In this document: piece after piece, positions 1 through 6,124 of the stretch | How the letters are laid out: each line of letters begins with the position of its first letter | How positions within the stretch are numbered: the stretch's first letter is position 1 | Source: an uncultured Halomonas sp. | GTDB taxonomy: Bacteria; Pseudomonadota; Gammaproteobacteria; Pseudomonadales; Halomonadaceae | DNA: 64,000 nucleotides | Direction: 5' to 3' | Assembly: GCF_947501415.1 (NCBI RefSeq) | Contig: NZ_CANMVL010000005.1 | Span: 45,963-109,962 of the forward strand | Notes under the pieces: model-generated | What the model saw: the letters and a program-made list of their open reading frames with translations, nothing else | Database searches by the model: none | Told to the model about the DNA's origin: nothing | Program-made: the position numbers and the translations under genes

Positions 1-13
1 GCCCAAGACCTGG

Positions 14-547
14 ATGGAATGGACCCCGGAGCAGGACGAGCTGCTGGAGACGCTGGTGCTGGAGGGCGTCTCCCATCGGCAGATTGCCGAGAGAATGGAG
101 CGCTCGCTGGACTCCATTCGCAGTCGCTGCAGGCACCGCAAGATCCGCAAGCCGCGCGACGATGTGTGGAGCGATGAGCAGATGGACTTCCTGATTCGCC
201 AGTACGGCAAGCACGGCTGGACGTTCCGCCGCATCGCCGACGAGTTGCCGGGCGAGCCTCGCCGCACTCGGCTGGCGTGCAAGGACAAGGCTGTACGCCT
301 GGGGCTGACCGAGGGTAACTCTCGCGGCCATACCCAGAAGATCCCGAAGATCTACGTCGAGCGCTGCCTGATGCTGGCCATGCAGGATTTGACCACCGTT
401 GAGATCGCCGAGCGACTCGGTGTGTCGCCGGCCTGGGCGATGCGCACGATCAATCGTAGCCCCTACCACGCTGAGCGCTACAAGGAGCGCGAGCCGATAC
501 GCCGAGGGCATGGGCAGTCCATCCGCCGAAAACAGGAGGCGGCATGA
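14..547 (+). CDS. Phage DNA-binding protein with repeated SANT/HTH-like segments
   Basis: A 177-residue basic protein. Two Myb/SANT-like segments start at the conserved tryptophans W3 and about W52, each followed by a helix-turn-helix-like stretch (for example HRQIAERMERS and FRRIADEL). A third HTH-like segment near residues 127-150 contains TVEIAERLGVSPAWAMRTI. This architecture resembles GcrA-like or resolvase-type HTH proteins found in phage regulatory regions. The frame stays open to the window's first base, so the true start could lie upstream and the gene may be partial. Its stop overlaps the ninB start by 4 bp (ATGA), so it is translationally coupled to the recombination operon. DNA binding is likely; the target is unknown. 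Confidence 0.6.
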   Translation: MEWTPEQDELLETLVLEGVSHRQIAERMERSLDSIRSRCRHRKIRKPRDDVWSDEQMDFLIRQYGKHGWTFRRIADELPGEPRRTRLACKDKAVRLGLTEGNSRGHTQKIPKIYVERCLMLAMQDLTTVEIAERLGVSPAWAMRTINRSPYHAERYKEREPIRRGHGQSIRRKQEAA

Positions 548-1008
548 GCAAGGAGCTGATCTACCGCATCGAGGGTCTGGGCGATCTGCGCACCAAGATG
601 GAGGCCGTGTGGGCCATGGTGTGCCGGGGCATCCAGGCCGGGGCCGTGGAGGTGGTGGTTCGCCGGCCAGGCCGGGAGCTGGGCCAGAACGCCAAGTTCC
701 ACGCCATGATCGCCGACATCCACCACCAGGCATTCCGGGGCTACTCGTTCGATGGCGTGAAAGCGGTGTTGGTCAACCAGTTCGCGCTCGAGATGGAGGA
801 GCAGGGCACGCCGCTCAAGAACCCCGGGGAGCGTGTCTGGGACTGGAAGACCAAGGAGCCGGTATACGTCCGGCCCACTACCACCAAGTTCCGCAAGGCA
901 GAGGCGGGGCAGTTCATCGAGTTCCTGGGTGCCACCGGTGCCGAGCTGGGTGTCGAGTGGAGCGAGCCGGCCCAGGCCGTTTATGACGAATACAGGGAGG
1001 CCGCATGA
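544..1008 (+). CDS. ninB: NinB-family recombination mediator
   Basis: A 154-residue protein with the NinB (lambda Orf) signatures: a central QNAKFHAMIADIHHQ segment, a downstream VRPTTTKFRKAEAGQFIEF block, and a GAELGVEW stretch close to the end. Lambda Orf binds single-stranded DNA and SSB and helps load recombinase during phage recombination, partly replacing RecFOR. Length matches the family (about 140-150 residues). It overlaps both neighbours by 4 bp, so it belongs to a coupled operon with the RusA-like resolvase further down, which gives a coherent recombination module. Confidence 0.85.
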   Translation: MSKELIYRIEGLGDLRTKMEAVWAMVCRGIQAGAVEVVVRRPGRELGQNAKFHAMIADIHHQAFRGYSFDGVKAVLVNQFALEMEEQGTPLKNPGERVWDWKTKEPVYVRPTTTKFRKAEAGQFIEFLGATGAELGVEWSEPAQAVYDEYREAA

Positions 1009-1322
1009 TGCTGCCGAATCAATCCTACCTGCCGACCAAGCCATACCGCTCCCGGGCCTGGCTGTCCGCCGTCCACGAGCTGGAGGAGTGCGTGCTGTGT
1101 GGTGCGCATGGCATCCAGGCGGCTCACAGCAACCAGGACCGGGGGCGCGGGCAGAAGGCCAGTGACTGCCTAACCGCAGCGATTTGCCCGCCATGCCACG
1201 GAGAGATCGACAACGGCCGTCACCTGAGCCGCGAGGAGCGCCGCGCCCGGCTCGACCGGGCCATTGTCCTGACAGTAGACCAGCTGGCCCGCCGGGGCCT
1301 TATCGACGCAAGGAGGGGGTGA
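1005..1322 (+). CDS. Phage zinc-binding protein, DUF1364/HNH-like
   Basis: A 105-residue protein with a CVLC pair near residue 30, a histidine shortly after (GIQAAHSNQDRGRG) and a second CPPCHGEIDNG block near residue 62. The CxxC...H...C..CH pattern and the GRGQKASD segment match small DUF1364-type proteins that sit next to ninB and rusA in lambdoid phages and are thought to fold like an HNH nuclease. It begins in the ATGATG following ninB and its TGA overlaps the next start. Nuclease activity is not demonstrated by the sequence, so only the zinc site and the position are firm. Confidence 0.6.
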   Translation: MMLPNQSYLPTKPYRSRAWLSAVHELEECVLCGAHGIQAAHSNQDRGRGQKASDCLTAAICPPCHGEIDNGRHLSREERRARLDRAIVLTVDQLARRGLIDARRG

Positions 1323-1693
1323 TGGATATGGAGCGCGATGAATTCGGAGTGTGCGCGAGCTGTGGGGCCATGGAGGGGATGAAGCACATGCGGAACTGTG
1401 AGCATTACCCCAAGCCGGCGCTCGATGTGGGCGCCCATTACCGCTGGGAGATCCGTCGCCGCATCACCGATACGGACATCGCACGGGGCTGGGTACGGGT
1501 CAAGCTGGATCCCTACCGCATCTGCCGCGTCGCTGGTGTCGGCGGCGGTCCGCACGAGCATGCCACCAAGAAGCTGTTGCGCGGCGAGGCCAAGGGCCAC
1601 GAGGCAAGGGAGCTGATCCGCGAGGCGCGCGCCTGTCTGGATCGATGGCAAGAGATGCTGGATGAGGACGAGGAGGAAGCGGCATGCAGATGA
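1322..1693 (+). CDS. Hypothetical phage protein with N-terminal Cys pair
   Basis: A 123-residue protein. The start is the ATG at 1322, which overlaps the upstream TGA and follows an AGGAGGGGG ribosome-binding site; a longer in-frame reading from 1184 would lie over the upstream gene and is unlikely. The N-terminus has CASCGAMEGMKHMRNCEH, a possible small zinc knuckle. The C-terminal third is charged and helical (LDRWQEMLDEDEEEAA). No family recognised. It sits between the DUF1364-like gene and rusA in the coupled early-late operon. Confidence 0.55.
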   Translation: MDMERDEFGVCASCGAMEGMKHMRNCEHYPKPALDVGAHYRWEIRRRITDTDIARGWVRVKLDPYRICRVAGVGGGPHEHATKKLLRGEAKGHEARELIREARACLDRWQEMLDEDEEEAACR

Positions 1694-1890
1694 TTTCGTC
1701 AGACGCCGGTACCCGGCTGGCGAAAGCCGGCGTGGCGCTCGAGGAGGCCGAGAGGGCGATGGAGTGCGCTGCAGCAGCAATGCCCCGGGACTACTCGCTT
1801 CTGCATAGCGACTTCATGCAGGCCGCTCGCGCCCTGGCCGCTGAGCTGGTGGCGAGCGGTTATCACGACCTGGATGGAGGGGAGGCATGA
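1684..1890 (+). CDS. Small helical phage protein
   Basis: A 68-residue, alanine-rich, mostly helical protein starting inside the end of the previous gene (10 bp overlap). No known domain is seen. The tight overlap on both sides supports translation as part of the operon, but function is unknown. Confidence 0.5.
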   Translation: MQMISSDAGTRLAKAGVALEEAERAMECAAAAMPRDYSLLHSDFMQAARALAAELVASGYHDLDGGEA

Positions 1891-1997
1891 TTCTGGTTTA
1901 TGGCGGGTCACTGGTGATCGGCGGCCTGGTGGCAGGAGCCATTGGGTACCTGGCATGGCTGACGATCAAGGACATGCAGGACGCGGGGTGGCTGTGA
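1887..1997 (+). CDS. 36-residue single-pass membrane peptide
   Basis: A 36-residue ORF that begins in an ATGA overlap with the gene before and ends in a TGATG overlap with rusA, preceded by a GGAGGGGAGG ribosome-binding site. Residues 2-25 are hydrophobic and glycine-rich (MILVYGGSLVIGGLVAGAIG, then YLAWL), giving one predicted membrane helix, followed by a short polar tail (TIKDMQDAGWL). Coupling on both sides makes it a likely real gene. Function unknown. Confidence 0.6.
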   Translation: MILVYGGSLVIGGLVAGAIGYLAWLTIKDMQDAGWL

Positions 1998-2368
1998 TGC
2001 GGCTGTTCGTCGAGTACCTGGGGCCGTCCACCAACGCCATCTATGCGGGTGTCCATTGGGCGCATCGCAAGCGGCACAAGGATGAGGCCGCCGCCGCGGT
2101 GAGGGCGGCAGTCCGCAATGCCGGCATCGGGCGGATTGAGAAGCGGGTAGACCTGGTGTTCCGGCCCCGCCTGGGCAAGGGGGTGCGTGCCCGCGACACC
2201 AGCAACAACAGCTACAGCGCCAAGATGATCGAGGATGGCCTGGTGGCAGCCGGGGTGCTGGAGGACGACACCCTGGCCTGCGTTCGCAAGGTGATCAACG
2301 AGCCACCAGAGATCGACCGCAAGAGCGAGACCGGAACCTGGGTAGAGATCAAGGAGGTGGTCGAGTGA
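1997..2368 (+). CDS. rusA: RusA-like Holliday junction resolvase
   Basis: A 123-residue protein starting at the ATG at 1997; a longer reading from 1874 would overlap two upstream genes. It shows the RusA pattern: an N-terminal strand with GPSTNAIYAGVHW, a basic KRHKDEAAAAVRAA helix, and the acidic segment SAKMIEDGLVAAGVLEDDT in which conserved aspartates hold the catalytic metal. RusA resolvases are dimeric endonucleases that cut four-way junctions during phage recombination. Length matches the family (about 120 residues). It lies downstream of ninB, completing a recombination cassette. Confidence 0.85.
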   Translation: MRLFVEYLGPSTNAIYAGVHWAHRKRHKDEAAAAVRAAVRNAGIGRIEKRVDLVFRPRLGKGVRARDTSNNSYSAKMIEDGLVAAGVLEDDTLACVRKVINEPPEIDRKSETGTWVEIKEVVE

Positions 2369-2595
2369 CCAAGTTCAGGGTAAGGCCGAAGACGGCAAGC
2401 ATGGAGTCTCTGCGGCAGAAATGGCCCGAGAGGGTCATCCAGATCGATGACGAGCTCTGGGTTCTGCCCAGCTCGCTCGCCAAGATCGAGTGGCGAGAAA
2501 TGCACCCGAAGACCGCGCTGACAGTCGGCATGAAGGCCAGGCAGTGCGTTGCCTACGATCGCCGGTGTGACGATGCGGCCCGGAGGCGTCGATGA
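2365..2595 (+). CDS. Small basic phage protein, GTG start
   Basis: A 76-residue protein beginning at GTG 2365 in a GTGA overlap with the rusA stop, with AAGGAGG just upstream inside rusA. It is basic at both ends, with a run of arginines at the C-terminus. No domain recognised. Retained because it is coupled to genes on both sides (ATGA at 2592). Confidence 0.5.
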   Translation: MTKFRVRPKTASMESLRQKWPERVIQIDDELWVLPSSLAKIEWREMHPKTALTVGMKARQCVAYDRRCDDAARRRR

Positions 2596-2813
2596 TCTAC
2601 GGCCAACGCCCGGAGAGCATGACGCCGGAAGAGTGGACCATCGAGACGCAATGCCGCTTCGTCGCTAGAAAGATGCGAGAAGGGCGCAACCGCTCCGCCA
2701 GGCTGGCGATCTTCGAGGAGTGGCAGCGCAAGCTCCCGGCGATCACGAAAGAGCGGGTGGCGGAAATCTGGAAGCAAGGTGTACCGATGCCAAAAGGGAG
2801 AAGTGCTGCATGA
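2592..2813 (+). CDS. Small charged phage protein
   Basis: A 73-residue protein with a helical, highly charged middle (RFVARKMREGRNRSARL) and the segment WQRKLPAITKERVAEIWK. It is typical in size and place of the short unassigned proteins found between the nin region and Q in lambdoid phages. It overlaps both neighbours by 4 bp. Function unknown. Confidence 0.5.
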   Translation: MIYGQRPESMTPEEWTIETQCRFVARKMREGRNRSARLAIFEEWQRKLPAITKERVAEIWKQGVPMPKGRSAA

Positions 2814-3364
2814 CGATCGATGAGTGGAAGCGCGTGGCAAACCCCTGGACGGTAGTCGAGGCGGCGGCAGAGAGCGAGGCGGCACGTGACGCGGCGGTGG
2901 TGCGCATCATCGACACGCTACTGGAACTACAGCTCGACCGGCGACACGAGCAGGTGGGATACCAGCCGTACAGCGTCACCGGCAATGTGCCGATGCCGCG
3001 AAGTACGCGAGCGGTCGATCAGTGCGCTCTCGCAGCCGAGCGCTATCGTCCCGACAGCGAGTGGCATCGAGCCTGCGCTTGGCTCCTCCGGCAGCTACCG
3101 CCCCGGCAGGCGGCGGCGATGCTGTTGCAGGCGGCCAGGGTGCGGCCTGAGCGCTTAGCAGAGGGAGCGGTGGCGCACTCGCTGTTCGCGGTGACGGCGA
3201 AGCAGATGGTGGAGCGGCAGGATGCCCTGCTGAGGGCGCTGGGCATGGCAGAGTGGGCGCCGCGTGGGTTCGAGAGCGTGCGGGCGATGCAGGACTGTGC
3301 CACCCGATCCCGTCACCAGCTCCGCGACTGGCTGAAAAACGAGAAGGTTCAGCAGGTTGCTTGA
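2810..3364 (+). CDS. Hypothetical phage protein, possible Q-like late regulator
   Basis: A 184-residue protein starting at the ATGA overlap at 2810. The sequence is helical, with arginine-rich segments and a C-terminal stretch RSRHQLRDWLKNEKVQQ. It is the last gene of the nin-type operon and sits directly before a strong promoter and the lysis genes, which is where lambdoid phages place the Q antiterminator. I see no diagnostic Q zinc motif, so the regulator role is inferred only from position and size. Confidence 0.5.
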   Translation: MTIDEWKRVANPWTVVEAAAESEAARDAAVVRIIDTLLELQLDRRHEQVGYQPYSVTGNVPMPRSTRAVDQCALAAERYRPDSEWHRACAWLLRQLPPRQAAAMLLQAARVRPERLAEGAVAHSLFAVTAKQMVERQDALLRALGMAEWAPRGFESVRAMQDCATRSRHQLRDWLKNEKVQQVA

Positions 3365-3389
3365 CATAGTGCGTATGTCGGCCTACCCT
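3361..3389 (+). promoter_or_regulatory. Probable phage late promoter
   Basis: A perfect -35 TTGACA at 3361-3366, a 17-bp spacer and a -10 TACCCT at 3384-3389. It overlaps the stop of the preceding gene and faces the lysis and structural genes. The weak -10 with a perfect -35 suits a promoter that needs an activator or antiterminator. Confidence 0.55.
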
Positions 3390-3400
3390 GTTAGGTAGGC
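3381..3400. promoter_or_regulatory. Perfect inverted repeat over the late -10
   Basis: GCCTACC (3381-3387), a 6-nt centre, then GGTAGGC (3394-3400). The element covers the -10 hexamer and the expected transcription start of the promoter at 3361, so it could be an operator or an early pause or qut-like hairpin in the transcript. Confidence 0.45.
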
Positions 3401-3536
3401 TGGCAGAGCTACGCTCGGAAAGCCACCACATCACGACGCCCTGCCCTCACCGGCGGGGCCGTTTGCGTTATGCCACCCCCGGCGGCCTTGCCCCCGCCCC
3501 TGGTGCGGGGTGGCACCCTATTGCAACGAGGTCACC

Positions 3537-3896
3537 ATGCCTGATCGCCTATCGCGCCATTTCCGGCGTGCCGAGTTCGCCTGCCGCGACGGCTGCGGTT
3601 TCGACACTGTCGATGCGCAGACTCTCGAGATTCTCGAGGCTGTGCGCGTGGCGTTCGGCTCACCGGTGATCATCAATAGCGGGTGCCGGTGTCCGGCGCA
3701 CAATGCCGCGGTGGGCGGAGTGCCGAACAGCCAGCACGTTCTCGGCAGGGCTGCTGACATCAGAGTGGTCGGACATGAACCCGCCGACGTGTACAGCTGG
3801 ATAGAGCAACGCTTCCCTGCCGCTAGCCTGGGGCTGTACTCGACGTTCGTGCATGTCGATACAAGAACCGGCGGGCCTGCCCGCTGGAAGCGCTGA
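3537..3896 (+). CDS. Endolysin, M15-family D-Ala-D-Ala peptidase
   Basis: A 119-residue protein with the M15_3 peptidase pattern: SGCRCPAHNAAVGG, the zinc-binding QHVLGRAADI (His and Asp ligands) and a terminal HVDTR that supplies the last histidine. These enzymes cut peptide crosslinks in peptidoglycan and act as phage endolysins. The ATG at 3537 follows an ACGAGGT ribosome-binding site; the GTG at 3510 would add nine residues without gain. There is no signal peptide, so export should depend on the holin encoded 0.4 kb downstream. First gene after the late promoter. Confidence 0.8.
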   Translation: MPDRLSRHFRRAEFACRDGCGFDTVDAQTLEILEAVRVAFGSPVIINSGCRCPAHNAAVGGVPNSQHVLGRAADIRVVGHEPADVYSWIEQRFPAASLGLYSTFVHVDTRTGGPARWKR

Positions 3897-3968
3897 TTCG
3901 CTAGAGGCCGGAAAGGCCCATCACTCATCTACGCAGGCCCACGGGGCACAGAGCCCGAGGAGGGCCGA

Positions 3969-4298
3969 TTGGCGATGACAGAGGTCTCGGTCAAAGGCAG
4001 CCAGCTCGACCGCATCGAGAGCGGCGTCAACGAGCTAAACCAGCGCATGGCGCGGCTCGAAGAGCGCCAGTACAGCCAGGGGGTCAAGATGGAGACTCTC
4101 GAGATGCGCACCGACGATCACGCGGTGCGTCTTCGAGAGATCGAGGTCGCCCACGCGGTCAACAAGGCCACGATGACACAAGGCCAACAGAGACTGCTGG
4201 GGCGCTGGGCTGCTGTGGGCGCTGTGGCTCTGGTGCTGCTTAGTGCCGTCGGCTCGGCTGTCGGCAAGGCGGTGCTGGGCATTGTGGGGGTCGAGTGA
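3969..4298 (+). CDS. Coiled-coil, single-membrane-span lysis protein
   Basis: A 109-residue protein with an N-terminal coiled coil (LDRIESGVNELNQRMARLEE and following heptads) and one C-terminal membrane helix (WAAVGAVALVLLSAVGSAVG). This resembles hemolysin XhlA/holin-associated proteins or phage DUF-type accessory holins. Two starts are possible: TTG 3969 sits 5 nt from AGGAGG (3958-3963) and fits best, while ATG 3975 is 11 nt away. It lies between the endolysin and the 3TM holin, so a lysis role is inferred. Confidence 0.6.
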   Translation: MAMTEVSVKGSQLDRIESGVNELNQRMARLEERQYSQGVKMETLEMRTDDHAVRLREIEVAHAVNKATMTQGQQRLLGRWAAVGAVALVLLSAVGSAVGKAVLGIVGVE

Positions 4299-4852
4299 TG
4301 GAGTGGTCCGACATTGCTGAAACCGTGGGCAAGGTGGCGCCGGCGGCTGGCGCTGCCCTATATGGCCCTGCTGGTGCTGCAGTTGGCGGCCTCGTCTCTC
4401 GCGCTCTGGGTGTTGAGCAGTCACCAGAGGCGGTTGCACAGGCGATCGCTGACCCGCAAGCGGCGGAGAGGCTGCGGCGGCTAGACCGGGAGCATGAGCG
4501 GGAGATCCTGAGCCTGACGCTACAGGCGGAGACCACCCGGCTTGCCGAGATAAACAAGACCATGCGGGCAGAGACCGAGAGTGACTCCGCATGGCGTGCC
4601 GGATGGCGACCGTTCAACGGCTGGATGCTGGCCTTGAGTCTGGCGTCGGTCAATATCGGCCTGGTGGCCGTGGTGATCATGGACCCCGCGCAACTCCCCG
4701 AAGTGGTCGATGTGCTGATCTGGTCCGTGGTCGCCCAGGGTGCCGTGCAGGGTGTGAACATCAAGCAGCGCTCCAACGACAAGGCGCGTCAGCTCGGGCA
4801 GGCGCCAAGCGGATTCATGGATGCGATCAAAACACGGGTGTCTGGAAAGTAA
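4298..4852 (+). CDS. 3TM-family phage holin
   Basis: A 184-residue protein with the layout of the Pfam 3TM holin family: a glycine/alanine-rich N-terminal segment (GAALYGPAGAAVGGLVSRAL), a charged helix in the middle, and two hydrophobic spans near residues 108-128 and 137-153 flanked by the family-typical WRPFNGW. Holins form membrane lesions that release endolysin. The start may be GTG 4295 or ATG 4298; the TGA of the preceding gene lies within GTGATG. Last gene of the lysis module before a terminator. Confidence 0.75.
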   Translation: MEWSDIAETVGKVAPAAGAALYGPAGAAVGGLVSRALGVEQSPEAVAQAIADPQAAERLRRLDREHEREILSLTLQAETTRLAEINKTMRAETESDSAWRAGWRPFNGWMLALSLASVNIGLVAVVIMDPAQLPEVVDVLIWSVVAQGAVQGVNIKQRSNDKARQLGQAPSGFMDAIKTRVSGK

Positions 4853-4930
4853 ATCGCACCAACGTTCGAGAGAAGTGAAAGATTCCCCGGGGATATATCT
4901 GTCCCGCGTCAAGTAAATGGAACCACCCAA

Positions 4931-4956
4931 GCCCTGGCACCCGCCGGGGCTTTTTT
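4931..4956 (+). terminator. Intrinsic terminator after the lysis module
   Basis: An 8-bp stem GCCCTGGC/GCCGGGGC (one G-T pair) around a 4-nt loop, followed by six T at 4951-4956. It separates the lysis genes from the antisense RNA and antirepressor unit. Confidence 0.75.
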
Positions 4957-4968
4957 GTACCTGCGCCC

Positions 4969-5060
4969 TTCACACGGCGCATAAACCACAGAGCCTTACG
5001 GGATGAGCCTATTGGGGACGGCAGTGTGTCGCCTCTGTGGGCTGTCAGTACCCGTGTGAA
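4969..5060 (+). ncRNA. c4: C4-type antisense RNA (antirepressor control)
   Basis: An outer stem TTCACACGG (4969-4977)/CCGTGTGAA (5052-5060) encloses an inner stem CCACAGAG (4986-4993)/CTCTGTGG (5033-5040). The 39-nt loop carries two antisense segments: 4994-5011, complementary to 5064-5082, and GTGTGTCG (5024-5031), complementary to 5084-5091. Both targets lie in the leader of the next gene, covering its ribosome-binding site. This is the layout of phage P1/P7 C4 RNA (a', b' segments pairing with a, b ahead of ant). The adjacent KilA-N antirepressor-type gene fits. The promoter is not obvious. Confidence 0.75.
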
Positions 5061-5063
5061 CTC

Positions 5064-5091
5064 TAGGCTCATCGCCATAAGGACGACACAC
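5064..5091 (+). promoter_or_regulatory. C4 target sites over the kilA-N ribosome-binding site
   Basis: Site a: TAGGCTCATC (5064-5073) plus CC at 5075-5076 and TAAGG (5078-5082), pairing with 4994-5011 over 17 base pairs with one bulge and one mismatch. It includes the AAGGA ribosome-binding site (5079-5083). Site b: CGACACAC (5084-5091), pairing with 5024-5031 and ending just before the ATG at 5093. Pairing would block translation initiation. Confidence 0.7.
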
Positions 5092-5092
5092 C

Positions 5093-5584
5093 ATGAGCAA
5101 CGTCATTCCTTTTGATTACCAGGGCCAATCCGTCCGCTTCGACAAGGACGGGTGGATCAGTGCGACTGACATCGCAAAGCGCCACGGAAAGCGCCTGAGC
5201 CATTGGCTCGAAAATGATGAGACGCAACTCTACATGGCATCCCTGGCACGGCATTTAAATATCCGGGATTCCGGCTATTTGATTCGGGCGTACAGAGGCC
5301 GCGGCGGTGGAACCTGGCTGCACCCCAAGCTAGCTGTTGCCTTCGCTCGATGGATCGATGTCGATTTCGGCGTCTGGGCAGACATGCTCATTGACGACAT
5401 TGTTCATGGTCGCGCCACCGTGCGGCAGCAATTCGATCAGGCGTGCCGAGACCTCGATGACCAGAATCAGCGCGGCAGTCTCGCCGGTAGCGAACTGGCG
5501 CGACACCGTTGGGTGAAGCCGTCATTGGAGCAGCGAGTCGCATATTTTCGTGACCAGTTGCAGCTCAGGCTGGATGTTGCATGA
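5093..5584 (+). CDS. KilA-N domain antirepressor-type protein
   Basis: A 163-residue protein with a complete KilA-N domain: VRFDKDGWISATDIAKRHGK at the N-terminus, WLENDETQLYM in the middle, and the hallmark GGGTWLHPKLAVAFARWID near residues 73-91. KilA-N proteins are phage DNA-binding proteins, many encoded as antirepressors (P1 Ant/KilA type). The C-terminal 60 residues are helical and lack a second recognised domain. Its ribosome-binding site is buried in the predicted C4 target, so expression should be off in the lysogen. Likely outcome of expression is interference with repression; the exact partner is unknown. Confidence 0.8.
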   Translation: MSNVIPFDYQGQSVRFDKDGWISATDIAKRHGKRLSHWLENDETQLYMASLARHLNIRDSGYLIRAYRGRGGGTWLHPKLAVAFARWIDVDFGVWADMLIDDIVHGRATVRQQFDQACRDLDDQNQRGSLAGSELARHRWVKPSLEQRVAYFRDQLQLRLDVA

Positions 5585-5592
5585 GCACAGGG

Positions 5593-5609
5593 GTGGTCAA
5601 ATTGACCAC
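5593..5609. promoter_or_regulatory. 17-bp palindrome, candidate operator
   Basis: GTGGTCAA, one central A, TTGACCAC: perfect 8-bp arms in the 80-bp gap between the kilA-N gene and terS. Size and symmetry fit a dimeric repressor site. No T-run follows, so it is not a terminator. Confidence 0.45.
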
Positions 5610-5665
5610 GGCTTCATACGCAAGGCCCAGCCATGCGCGGGCAAGCTCTTCTCGATGAGGCAACC

Positions 5666-6124
5666 ATGGCAAGACCCACCAAGTATAAGGCTGCGTTCGC
5701 CGAGCAGGCCCGCAAGCTGTGCTTGTTGGGCGCCACGGACGCCGAAATGGCAGACTTCTTCGAGGTTTCTGAGTCCACGATCAATAAGTGGAAGAAGGAT
5801 CATAGGGCGTTTTCGGAGTCCATAAAAAGCGGCAAGGTCATGGCTGACGCCGAGGTGGCGACTCGTCTGTATGAGCGCGCCCTCGGGTACAGCCACCCCG
5901 AAGAAAAGGTGTTCAACAACCAGGGCGAGATCGTCACCCACCAGACAACCAGGCATTACCCGCCCGACACGACTGCCGCCGCCATCTGGCTGAACAATCG
6001 CAAGCCAGACAGGTGGCGCAACAAACCCGAACCGGACGGACAGGACGACACGCCTCAGCCGGTTAATGTCGTCTTCAAGGTGCAGGATGCCAGCAACCCC
6101 GAACGAAACCGAGGCGACGCTTAA
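5666..6124 (+). CDS. terS: Terminase small subunit-like protein
   Basis: A 152-residue protein starting at ATG 5666 (GAGG ribosome-binding site at 5657-5660). It has an N-terminal helix-turn-helix (GATDAEMADFFEVSESTINKWKKDH, read across residues 23-45) and a segment EVATRLYERALGYSHPEEK, followed by WLNNRKPDRWRNK, which is common in small terminase or terminase-associated HTH proteins. The small subunit recognises the packaging site and recruits the large subunit. It overlaps the terL start by about 38 bp. An in-frame GTG at 5633 would extend it, but lacks a better ribosome-binding site. Confidence 0.75.
   Translation: MARPTKYKAAFAEQARKLCLLGATDAEMADFFEVSESTINKWKKDHRAFSESIKSGKVMADAEVATRLYERALGYSHPEEKVFNNQGEIVTHQTTRHYPPDTTAAAIWLNNRKPDRWRNKPEPDGQDDTPQPVNVVFKVQDASNPERNRGDA

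Noticed and set aside
4969..5091. Riboswitch in the kilA-N leader
   Set aside because: The crossing complementary blocks fit a separate antisense RNA and its target much better than one ligand-sensing fold, and the downstream gene is an antirepressor type.
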